From NCBI GenBank assembly GCA_947561715.1, contig OX387200.1, forward strand, positions 13,456,501 through 13,520,500: a stretch of DNA of 64,000 nt, read 5' to 3'. The position numbers and the translations under genes were made by a program. A model generated the notes under the pieces. It was not told where the DNA came from. It saw nothing but the letters and a program-made list of their open reading frames with translations, and made no database searches. Numbering within the stretch: the stretch's first letter is position 1; each line of letters starts with the position of its first letter. Origin of the DNA: Ascidia mentula (taxonomy: Eukaryota; Chordata; Ascidiacea; Phlebobranchia; Ascidiidae). This document shows positions 28,207-40,106 of the stretch, piece by piece.

Positions 28207-31200
28207 TTAGGAAGCAATCCGTTTTTCTTCCAACTTCCGTTTGGCAAATTGTTGAAAATCCTACCAACAAAATGAAAAAAATTTAATGGTCAAAACCCAA
28301 ACAACATTTACACGTAATAATAAAATATTTTTCAACAAAAATATTTTGCTTATTACATAATTCAGTTTTCAGTTTATATGCGAAGTATGTTGTGTAACAG
28401 TTACCTCAATTTGCGCCAGTACTGAAGAATCGATATCATCCACTTTAGCGCTACTTGGCGGAGCATTTTTAAAAACCGTTCCGTCGCTATGAGGCGCACG
28501 TGTTCCAGGTACAATATCTGCGCTGGGCATTGGAGGTAGACCACAAGTTTCAGATAATTTAGGAGTTTCTTCCGTGCTTCCTGAAACGAGTTCTTCCAAC
28601 AAATTTGATGAAGGTTGAAACCCAGAATCGGCGTCAGAGTTTCCATCGACGGATATTCGTCTCGTTATATCTTCTGGGATATTTTTCGTGGCGGTTGAAG
28701 GCGGTTTGTGCGAAGGTCCTTCATAGAATATGCGTCTGTTGTTCAGTGGAGTCGAGATCGACCTCATGGGTGGATTATTCATCGTTGATGGCAGCATATT
28801 GGCGTCCTACGTAAAATGTTGTGTTTTTCCATCAGGCGAATTTATAATGCAAGCAGACAATCAGCGCCAAAACCGCAGAAACTGGCAATGTCAGTTTTCT
28901 TGGCGAATTTCATGGCAACGTTTTTTTCTAAAACATAACACTGAGCGGACTCGATTTCGACCAACCAGCACAAGCTATTCCTGTAGCTTTTTGGGACGAT
29001 TTTACTAAAGCAAAAAAGCGTTTGCATTTGTGTAAAACCCAACTTACCGATGCGGAACTTGCCGACGTTGATGACGACATTCTCTCATCCGAAATACTCG
29101 AAAGTTCATCTATGGAACCGAGTGTAATCGCCGACCTAGTCGATGAGGGCGACATCGGATCATTCAAGCTGTAACGACGTCGGTGGGACATTCCCTTCGC
29201 TTTGTGACGTCGCATTATATTCAATGTTTCTCGCTGGTCAAGAATCAGAAGTTCCAAGTCACGTTTCTGCTGCAGTTTTTCTAGGTTATGCTGCAAGATA
29301 CAAATAGAACAAATTACCCGAAAGAACCCAACTCGGATCAGTAAGAATCATAAAATTGAATCTTTCAAATACATTTTTTTGTTTGTGAATTTCGTACCAG
29401 CTTATTTGCCTCTTCCTCCTCAAACTCTTTGTCAATTTGAGCCAAACTTTCCTGCATTTCCTTCAACCTCGATTCCATAGATGAAAATTGAAAATGGTTG
29501 TCACGACGACGACGACCGCTTTTGGGCGCGAGATCTTTTGAACATTGATCGGCTTTCAGTTGAACTGAATTCCTTCGCCTGTCGTCATGAAAACAAAACA
29601 ACTCTAGTATTGCACAAAGCTTTTTTATAATATATGAAAAAGGAAATATTGTTGCATAGTGTCTGCCTGCTCACCCCACAGAGTGTGACAAGTTCAATAA
29701 GTTGATAACCAACTCCTTTTACCTATTCAATAATGTGAGAAACTTTGTCACTTTAAGCTCCTCGTCCTCTTTAGCTTTCTCGTAATAGTCGATCACTTCA
29801 TCACGTGACAATCTGCGCGTTACTGATTGGCTGCTGCCATCAGATGAAGAAGCGTTATTTTCCACTTTCTCGAGGAGAAACTGTTCTTCTATAATTTGTT
29901 GGCGTTGTGTGGATATTTCCCGTAGCAGTTTCTGCCTTTGCATTTTCACCAATTCTATATCAAACGTTTCTTGCGATGAGCTTCTCTGCAAAGCATTAAT
30001 CACAGTTTAAATACTCCAGCATTTCATTATGACATTAAATCGTCACACCAAACTTTGCATTGTAACTTTTTTGTTTATGGAAAGAAACTGTTTGGAAAAA
30101 TCATTTATCAACTTCATCTCTTCTGGTAATTTGTGATAAACTTACAATGTTAACATTTTTGTTACATATGTGTGACCGTCAAGGTCGGAAGGATAAACAA
30201 TTCAATAAAACAAGAATATCCAGCAACTTTTCCATTCTTTCCTACCTTTAAAATCTTTTCAGACGGTGAAGATAAGGTAGGTGACAGAGCTGGCATGCTG
30301 GCACGATGAACTTTAACATTAGGTGCAGGTTTGCTTTCGTCATCGGTAGTCGTGCTCTTACTGTGACGCAATGGAACATTTCATTAACCGAGTGCTACGC
30401 GATATTTTTAGCTACAGTGAGTATTGCAACAACATCAGATCGTAATTTTTAGTGTAATGTTACTCCGATCGATACAGAATCAAGAACCCTGTAGTTGTTA
30501 TAATCTCCTGTGATGATTCAACACCAACTGCGCTTCATAATTGTCTTACTTATGATTTCTATGGGCGGCTACTTTCCGTGTCTCCCGTTCGAGCGTTCCA
30601 ACCCAAAGAAGAAAATCCCTGTGGTTGTCTGAGGCAAAGTGAAGAGTTGGGACTCCCTGTATGAAAGCAGACAACAACTTGAGGCAAGTTTAATCATGAC
30701 AACTTAACAATAGTTAAACGGTGACCAACACTCAACCGGTTTACATTGGCAACAACCCGGTGTTGTAATAAATCATTTTAAAAGATTTTTGTGTCACCTC
30801 TACAAAAACAACCAGGTACAAAAGTTGGAATTACGGTATATAAACGTGAATGATTTATGATACATATGTGATCGTAACGCCTTAATTTTAGGTATATCTG
30901 TATGATGACATATGTGCAATGCGTGTCTGAACTGCGGCCAGGCAAATTAAAAAGGCTTAACCTCAAATAGTCGACTTTACAATCAATCACAGCTATTAAT
31001 TGATATTTATATTACTTTATATTACTTGTTACAAAAAAAACTCGACATCAAATAGCTTTATATTGACGAGCAATTAGTAAGCTTTAACTAAGCCTGTTGT
31101 AATGGGTAATAAAGCAATTAGTGTCGCAGCACCTGCTGTTGCAGTCGAAACGCAAATCGGGTTCGATTAAGGTTCGTGACGTCGGCCACAACGTCATAGC

Positions 31201-34200
31201 CCCTGAGCAACAGAGCATCTCGCGTCACCTCTGATTGCGGGGTGTTGTAACAATAGAGACACGTGTCTTGAAGGACGCACCAGAACCTGAGAAACACGAA
31301 TAAAACAATTAGCGTTGGAACTTCATGCAATGGCCGCTGACGTGTAGATGATTAATGTAATTTTTACAATGGGTCACGTAGGTGTATGCTTGTTAAATGT
31401 ATTTCAGGAAAAATGGATGGAACTGACCACTTTCAATTGGTATGATAGGTAAAACTTTTCCAAACTCAAGACAGTGCTTTTTGAAAACTTTTTCAACGGA
31501 CACAAAACAAGCCAAATTTTTGTCGTTCAATAACCGTTACTTAGTATTATCAGATGCTTTAACTCAATACGAGCACTTCACTAAGGCTGCGACTTGTCTA
31601 TTTTTGAGCCATCTCTGAAAATACAAGGCCTCACGTGGAATGGCAAGCATAATAGACTAACGTGTTGGTGGTCGAACGACTCACTGTTAAAATAGAAACA
31701 ACACTGTGTGACCAAAGCGGGAGGCGTTAAATTTAACAAGTACATCATCTTTATTAGTTAAGCTGTGGTGTCAACGGACATTGCTGGGGGGACTGTTGGC
31801 ACCATTTCTAGCATATGCTCCTTAGGGACCCGAACAAGAAAAATATGGGTCAGACTGACAAGTAAACAGTCAGTAATCTTATCGCCTGGCGTAGGACCTG
31901 TTAAGCACCGACAGTGGCATACCGTGCTGTTGAGTGCTGCCTACCACTTTGTGTGTAGTTTTTGTTTACGTTTGACAGAGGGTAATGAGTTCAAGCGGGT
32001 TCGACGGCGCAGTTTTAACCTAATGAGTCACATGATCCGCCCATACATGTTTGCTTGAAGCAGCGGGTCGCTTTTAGTGGACAAAAGATCAAAAACACAG
32101 ACACACCGCGAATTGCATCGAGCAAGTAGAAATATGTAACCCGCATGTATTGACACACATTTCCTGCTCAGTGTTGGCAAATCTTTAAAAGCCAATCGTA
32201 TCTAACGAACTGCACGTTTGCGTCGTGAACAGCCTTGTTATCGCATTCCACTCACAACCAGCTGTACGTTAGCCAGTCAAACATGTTTGTGGTAATTGTT
32301 GGGTTATGGCGGAGGATGAGAGGAGTTGGTGTTATGCGATTCCCAAACAGGCCTTCTAGTTATCGCCCGGGAGATTAGAACTCCCCCTTTGGGTGACGAT
32401 AGATTTCGTTTGACACGTTTGTGTGCAATTAAGTTCTCACGGCGTATTCTCGAACAATTCTCGAAAAGTTTTTACAAAGTTAACATCAAAACTCTGAAAG
32501 TAATGACACCATAGGCGCCTAGTCCGGGGGGGCAGGGGGGGCGGCGCCCCCACAGGTTTTTCAAAAAAAACGAGTGGCTATTACGCGCGTCTGTCCGCAC
32601 CATGTAACTCGTCGCTTTCGTAACGTTCAAAGAAAACAAGATCTAAAAACAATGTGTTTCTTACACGACGCCCACAAAACATGTTGACCTAGTTTCGCTT
32701 ACGGTTGTTGCAACGCGAGTCTCGCATTATGATGTGCCAACAGGTACTTATAGGTTGTGTCGTAGACCGATCTCGTGCGTTTATCGTTAACGCCGCCCTT
32801 TCGGTTAATACGCCTCATGCATTGAAATTCAAACACAGTTTTTCGAAACTTGATGACGTCATAGTAACAAATTATGACGTCATAATATAGCCGCCCCCCC
32901 TGGAAAAATGAAAACTAGGCGCCTATGGACACAACATCAACAACTTTGTCTTGCGCTAAGCGTTGCAACAAGAGAGCATGATCTCCGTGTCAACAAATAT
33001 TATTTTCTATTGGTTTAGCTTAAATGTCTTGAAATGCCACCAAACAGGTGCATGTGATGCAGCGGCACTATCCAAACCATACAGATGCACACTTAAAAGA
33101 AGCTGGGACACAGCAGCACCTACCTTTCCCACTGTTTCTTCTTGTTCCGGCAATCCAAGTAACCCCTGTGTGCCGCGGCGCTAAGCCTCGTGGCTGGAAT
33201 GCGGAAGACAGCTGCTTTCGAGATTGGCGAAGAGCTTTTTGAGGAAATACTGCCGGAACTTCCGCCTTCGCCGTCTGTGGAAGCAGAATCGCTTTCCGAA
33301 ACAAACTTGCGCGCCAGATAAGGGTGGATATTGTTGAGGAAAGTCGACATTCTGCGAGCTTCCCCAGGTGATTGTGCGCTCGAGTGATCATCTGTAGCGA
33401 GTTGGGCATTCATTTACAAGTTTCAATGCAAGTAGGCGAAGTTTGGTTGGAAATATCACTTGGGCTTTTTAATGTGTACGCACTTTATTGATTTCACCCC
33501 CCGTATTTCATACAATAAAAGTCACACACTATACATAATACACCGTCGCTACAGTTTGGGTTCTACGTTTCCAAGTAACGTACGATTTGTTATATGCTAT
33601 TTAACTGGCCAATACATTCACAAGAACGACAGCGAACAGTGGCGAATTAACCAAATGCATTCCTAAGACGTTCCCTACGTTTCTCACCTCGTCCATCACT
33701 TTTTGATTTCCGTGACGTCATCGCAGCTTGTACAACATCACCGAACGACGTTATTCGATCAATGGAAATCTTGCGCAGTCTTTTGCGACGGCCAACAAAC
33801 GCATTGGAAGATTGAGGTTTGCCAACATCACCTGTAGGATTATATACAGCGCACAAATTAACTAACTCACTTATTTCAACAGTGCACCCTATTAGAAATC
33901 GTTTAAATTCGAACTCTTGAACATAGTTAAACCATCATGATACGTCATTTCCCGAACAAGGTGTCAGCGTCCACATTTACGCGTGTTGCCCAACAATACG
34001 CAACACAACCCTTAATGTCATACGCAATAAATCTTTGTAGTGGAAGTTTCACTGTTTGGTTATGGTGGCTCAGAAGATCTTCTCTCCATTACATAAGTTA
34101 TTGGATTAAATTCTAGCGTTTTAAATCCGTACAAGTGTGATTGAACTTATTAATTCGCTCCAAGTAAACCCATGACATGTTATTCTTTGTCGCGTCCGGT

Positions 34201-37200
34201 AAAATGATTCAACAATTTTCGGAAGTTACTTACGGTTATCCTAACTTACTGTAAAAGATATTTCACCTGTGTAAACTAATTTAAGATATCGGAAACATGT
34301 CCAATCCACTGGCGAAGTTATGCGTGGGACTGTGTAGCGATTCGGTTGACTCGGCAAACACGAAATTGGAGAAGATATCATTTCTGTTTGGAATCAAATG
34401 CGCATGCTTCACAAATCGCTCGACAGCCGCTGCTGACAACCGGACCGCGAGCTTTAGAAGGCGAAGCGGAACACACACAGGGAAGGTGCATTACTTGAAA
34501 TGACATCGACGGAACGGAAAGCAATTACGTGGGAATACGAAAGCAAACACTGGGAGCCTGTGGTTCGGACCTGACACAACGTGTCAACACTAGCCGTGCG
34601 GTTAGTGTACACAAAAACTTAACAACGACAAGGGCCTGTGCTAGTTTTGCGTCGATTACGTCACTGTATGTGTCACTTTGACCGGAATGTGTTCGACATC
34701 ATTGCCTGACAAATGTATAGCTACTCGCCGTCCTTTTACAATACAATACACAGGGAGAGATATGTCATTTGTCGAACACTGTTCAATAAATAAGGGCAGT
34801 GCTGTGGGTGTGCGACTCCCCGCTAACCCTCTCCACACGACTGCAAGTCAATACAACTGTGGGAAAGTTGGTTTCTGCGCCCGGGCTACACGCTGTGCCA
34901 TTTCTAAGCCTCTATGGGAAATTTCCATACCCTTGACTTCGCTTCCATGGATAAATCTGGTTTCCCCCAAAAGTCATGATAACCGTTTCGAAATTATAGC
35001 TATTCCTGTACAATTCGCTTTCGGGTGAAGAGAGTAGTTCATTGTGTCATAAATTATAATTTGGTTTCGCTTACCTCCTATTTGAATCGAATCATTTTCC
35101 AATGCTGGTTCATAATTGAAGCAGTTGCTTTCCACACTTTTGATTGAATTTGTCTGCAACAAATCAAGTAATGTGAATAAAGCAGAAAGGTGAAATTTTC
35201 TTGGTTTCAGTTGAACCCGTATGTGTGGACAAACATAAAAATATTGAAACAATCGATCGACCCAATAATACCGGCGATGGTCGATCGTTGTTGGAGGAAA
35301 GAGGTCTTGATCAACGTTAGCAGGCGCTCGATACACTTCAATGACGTAACTTATTAAAAAACCTACCCAAAAGGAAATTGCCTATACACCATTCCACTTC
35401 AAAATAACTTCCTTTGACCAGGGTTGAACAATACAAATATAGTGACAGGTCATGAAATGAAAATATATAAGTAAGATTGCTTATAACTAAATCGTGTTTT
35501 ATGGTGTTGCAATTTTGTATTTGCGGTTAAAAATAGCCCGTTTGGCGTTACGGTGAGTATAATTAATTTTACGGCGTGAACCATTAAATTAAAATTAATT
35601 CAGAGGTGGAAATAGAAGTGCGTTGTCAGCAGCTATTCGAGCTCGACGCTTGCAGCGATTCTCACGGAACTTCGCGCTTTTTAGAAAGCTGCTATCTAGT
35701 AAACCGGTTCGAATGGGTAGCAATACAAACACTCAGTTGGTCTGTACGGTATTTCCTACAACAAGCCTACGGTTGTAGTAGATCTTTCCTTTAATGTCCA
35801 ATGAATATCAAAAACATTTGACTATTGTTCATCTCACGAACTACAGGTAAAAAGCATAAATGCAATTCAATTCGATAAGGTCATGGATTCAGTACGTGAT
35901 AACAGTTAATCTATTGTATTCTGTATCAAGCCTACTGACACCCGTGTAGATCGCATTAATCGCCACTCAGACGTGGCGTGACAAAAAGCTGCAACCCACC
36001 TTTGTTCAAGTGAAAGGAAACAACGCACAGGTAAATGTGCCGCCATGCTAATCCTAGATACAACGTATTAATCCTGGATTGATCCTTTATCAAACTCGAG
36101 GATAATTTATTAAAGTCGCAGATTCGTATGGTTGTATCAAATCATTGAAGGAAAAAAATTCAGTATAACCCAATTTTTTAACACTAATTTTCACAAGCAG
36201 GCAACAAACTCAAATTACCTTCACACGAGAACATTTCTCACCACGCATTGCACCGCAGTGTTCACATTCACAGTAGGAACCAAGCGAATAAATATGCTTA
36301 GGGCATCAGTTTATCGCATGGGCCTTTCAACTTTGCGCCGCAAACAACAAAACAATATGACGGCAACGTTCGTAGTTGGCCGTCGCACAGAAAGGCAAAT
36401 AAGTCGACTTTCAGATCGTTTTCATCTATAAACTAGGGACTTGTGTAAAACGAGTTGAAGCGTATCACAAGTCTCCGCTTCCCCGTCGTCAACGATCGTA
36501 GGTCGGCAATTTGATACGAAGGGCCAAGTGGCGGTTTTACCCAATACTCGTACAGACGTGAAGTGCCTGAAGTTGACAATTCGCAGCGATCTCGATGAGG
36601 TTTGTAACAATTGTTTCTTTCTTGGCCCCATTCGCACTTTAACAGAAACGCTGTTCGTTTACGATTTGCAACAATCTGGACGAAGAGCTACATGTAAGCG
36701 CTGCTAAACAAAGCCCTGGGACTGTGCCATGGTTTCCTACTGGAGTAGAACGATCGCAAAAACAACACTGTGGGCACAGTTTAAACAATCCAATCTCGAT
36801 CGCGGAAATGTTCACTATGTTAAGTTGGTTTGCTCACACAAGAGCTGGCAGTAAACACGAATGCATTTGGCCGCAAACCAACCAAGCGTTAAAAATACAG
36901 GGGTCTACTGGAACGTATGCGCGACATTTATATTTTTAGATAAGAGAATCAACAGCCACAGGGTAAACATGGCATGGTTATCCAACCTAAAAATACACAC
37001 ATGTGACTGTGGTGCGCGATCGTCAGTTCATGTCAGCGGCTCACACATGAATAAGTAATAAGAAGTTACAATGTACGTGATCCGTAACGTTCTACAGCTG
37101 CAAACCGGTCTACAATATTTGGTAAGATCCAGGTTCCTCACCTCATTATTTACAGAAACATCGTCTTCGCCAGCAGAAATCGAATGTGAAATAAAATCTG

Positions 37201-37361
37201 AAAAAAACATTGCTGGGATTAAATGAATTAAACGTTTAAAACTGGCCAATCAGATACCCACCATTTTCGTTGGATCGATCGGCGATTGGACGACTTATGC
37301 TTGAAAATGTTTCAACAAAACTTTCATACGACAATTCGTTATCTTCAAGGAGAGCTCGCAT
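28207..37361 (-). CDS. PH domain and coiled-coil protein, copy 2 (13 exons, about 721 aa)
   Basis: Exons in transcription order: 37361-37262, 37197-37142, 35153-35075, 33831-33688, 33391-33124, 31286-31133, 30656-30550, 30360-30246, 29985-29723, 29578-29398, 29290-29048, 28806-28405, 28260-28207; all phases agree and the total divides by three. The PH domain (about residues 200-300) reads GYLDCRNKKKQWER joined to FWCVLQDTCLYCYN, then LLRGYDVVADVTNLNR and DNHRDFLLWVGTLERETRK. Coiled coil follows, then LNIMRRH, GSIDELSSISD and a short basic C-terminal exon (FAKRKLEEKRIAS). All blocks parallel copy 1 at 1464-6426; the N-terminal third is shorter and hardly alignable. Function is unknown; a phosphoinositide- or protein-binding cytoplasmic adaptor is inferred from the PH fold. 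The start at 37361 is the first in-frame Met of the first exon I could join, and a more distant exon is possible. Introns are much longer than in copy 1, and one holds an inverted-repeat element. Confidence 0.83.
32509..32928. mobile_element. MITE-like element with 15-base terminal inverted repeats, in an intron
   Basis: The left end is CCATAGGCGCCTAGT (32509-32523) and the right end is its exact reverse complement (32914-32928). Inside each end is a G-run or C-run (near 32525-32545 and 32892-32900). There is no open frame for a transposase, so this looks non-autonomous. Flanks could share a 3-base ACA duplication, too short to be sure. Two TGACGTCA octamers lie inside near the right end. It sits between exons 33391-33124 and 31286-31133 of the minus-strand PH gene. 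The superfamily is unknown. Confidence 0.7.
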
Positions 37362-40106
37362 GTTTACATATATTAAAACTGATAAACTTAAGTTGTTAAC
37401 AAAACAAGTTCGCAAGGCACAACCTCGCAGATCACAAACCAACAACACCTGACAAAAAAGAAAACCTGTTTACATCCTGACGTAAAGTTTAGTGCTCGTC
37501 ATGACAGTGACCTACTTTCTGCCTAACCGGGTCATTAAATGACCATTCATTTCGCTTTTTTTGCAAACGGAAATCGGCTTTGCGCCCTTACTTACCCGGC
37601 CGATAACTTCTTTACTACTGCAAGACAATGAAAACTGGTCAACGCACAGCTTATATGTCTGTGACGTCACAGCTGTCGTAGACACAAGGATATTGCCTTT
37701 TTCTTTATTTTGCTCGGTCTCTCGAAATTTATCCTCAAATTATTTTAGATCTTGCGGCCATGAATTTTGTACTTTATTGATAAATTTTACGAAATAAATT
37801 GTTTTGGCAGAAGTAGAAAAACTGTGAGTATAATTGTAGTGTGAAAGGAATTCGCGTCAACATCAATCAGACATAAACAAACCCACAAACTCGTAAAAGA
37901 CAATCAACTTAGACTGCCCGGGATGGTAAACGCAATTTGCACGCTTTGACGACCGCCGGATGAAATTCCCCTGTCAAAATGTAGAGCATCCCCTAGTTTT
38001 GACAGCACTAAAACTGTAGTTAAGTTTCTCCAGAGTTTTGAAACATGTTAGAGTAATATAATTTTATTCTTTGTATTTCAAACCACCGCTTTTGTATTTG
38101 CAGGCGATAAATTGCACATAAAAAGTCCCGCTCGTTAAGTCTCCATATTTAACTTGGTTTAGACATCTTAACATATACTTGTTCTGTGGATTGTGGCCTG
38201 CCACCTTTTAAACTGCTCACTTGTTCAATAAGTTGGGCATTGGGGTCTGAAATTACGTTATTTTGAAAAGAAATACACAAAAAAATGATACGGATTAAAA
38301 TTGTTGGTATACAATATTACCGACAATTTTTTCATTGTTTTAGTGCCTTTTTCCTGGTGAGAGTCATCTTTGGTTGCTCAGACAGTTGTCTGGTAGACCC
38401 GTTTCTTGTAGACCTTGGAGTTTGTCGCCTGAGACTTTGCAAATTGCCGCAAGACGTGATATTGAATACGCAAATGAAACCAGACAAATATTTTAAAATG
38501 GAATTAATTTGCTACCTCTGGGATTGCAAGGTCAAATTATTCTTTTACTTTCTATTAAGCGACTAATTCATCCTTGTGATACGAAATAATCTGAGCAAAA
38601 ATGTATACATTGGTGCCAAAAATTTTTCATGTGAGAAAACCAACCATGAGAGACAGGTACCGTCTCCTGCTGATGGAGTCGCTGTCCATACAACAGCAAC
38701 AACCACAACTCAATGTGACGGCACTTCAGCACCACTGTTTTTATTTAATGTGTATTGTGTTTGTTGCGTTTTATGCCGTTTATTGTGTATTTTGCGTTTT
38801 GCGTCGCTTACTGCGCATATTCCGCCTCTTGGTGGTGTGTGGCCGATAGAAAAATGACGTCACCACCCGCGCGAGCCTTATCTGTGACGTCGGTCAGGTC
38901 AGCTCCTTATAATGATGGAGCTACACCAATCGCGTCAATCAAACTGATGATGACATAAGTTTTTGTCGAAACGTCTTATTTTAACATGACAGTGTTAATA
39001 ACAATATGGGCCAGTCTCTTTATACTCACAACCATGACATGTTAATGGGTTTGTATGAACAAAAACAATTTGACGGTAATTAAAAATACACATAAAACAC
39101 AGTCACATGATATAAAAACAATTTAATAAAAATATTTTGTTCAAATGGTGTTTTACATATAAAATCTAAAGAGGTTGATTTTCTGGTTTTTATGAAAAAT
39201 ATGGACGTACATCATTCGCATTTGGGGTAAATTAAATTTGAAACTTTCAACATCAAAGTCCACTGAAACAATGATTCCCGAGCTTTTTCGGTTACTTTCA
39301 CCCCTACTAAATGTTACGGCATTTCTATAGGCCTGCATTTTATTAAAAGAAATCGTGTGATCTTTTTTAGAGGTGATTTCTTCAAATAAAATGTGATCTT
39401 TTTTCTTTTTTTAGAAGGTAGTAAACAACAGTACTAGTTAAATGAAATATTGCACTGAATTTTGGAAATACGGACAGCATTTGTGCCAGCCCCCACGATA
39501 GCCGATATTAGTTGAATATAAAATAGATACCAACAAACATTTTTTGATTCATTCCTGCAAAAGTTTAATTCACATGTGGTGCGAACTATTCACTTCGTTA
39601 AAAAACACAGCACTAAAAGATATTTATGAGGTATAACCCCCTATTTGTACTGTGATCTTATTAGTATAAAAACTATACCGTCTTCTTGCTCTCTGCAGAC
39701 GTCCAAACACTAATGTCATCTGCAACCCAAGTTTAAATTCAAACCCCTCATTGATTTACGCTTTTTATGTGGCTGAAATAAACTAGAGATTCAATGTGGC
39801 TGAAAAGCAACATTATATGTGCGAATTTTATCACCAAAGCGATGTTGATATAATTAGTGTCGTTGTAGCGTCTGCCCGTATATGCTGGTCACGCGTGCGA
39901 TGACGCTCAGCCCGCCTTCCTATGACGTCACACTCCACAGCGCATATCACACTCTACAAGTAGCTGTGTAGAGCGTAGTGGTCATTAAGCAAACGTAGTA
40001 CAACAAATTATTTTTGAACTCTAGATACAGTTTTCTGGAGCTCCGTTAAATATAGCTGATTTTTAACAAAAGGTTTAAAATCAAGAGTCAGAAAGTAAGT
40101 TGGAAT
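37362..40106. other. 2.7-kb divergent promoter region with no firm gene
   Basis: It separates the starts of the minus-strand PH gene and the plus-strand EGF/Sushi gene, so it likely holds both promoters. Three exact TGACGTCA octamers (37662-37669, 38855-38862, 39923-39930) are spread through it. Around 38576-38958 all three plus-strand frames stay open for over 200 bases. One of these encodes a hydrophobic stretch and is listed separately. Confidence 0.5.
38601..38849 (+). CDS. Possible small single-pass membrane protein (82 aa), weak
   Basis: The frame encodes a charged N-terminal part with a NVTA glycosylation motif, then a hydrophobic span (FYLMCIVFVAFYAVYCVFCVL) and a basic end (RRLLRIFRLLVVCGR). 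That layout suits a small transmembrane protein. However, both other plus frames are also open over this stretch, no splice signals or homology support it, and TTTTATGCC-type low-complexity DNA easily gives hydrophobic codons. Treat it as a candidate only. Confidence 0.15.
   Translation: MYTLVPKIFHVRKPTMRDRYRLLLMESLSIQQQQPQLNVTALQHHCFYLMCIVFVAFYAVYCVFCVLRRLLRIFRLLVVCGR

Noticed and set aside
34678..35028. 116-aa plus-strand frame inside the minus-strand PH gene
   Set aside because: It lies in an intron on the opposite strand, with no recognisable motif or splice partner.
36132..36431. 99-aa plus-strand frame in the intron of the minus-strand PH gene
   Set aside because: No splice support, no domain; consistent with chance.
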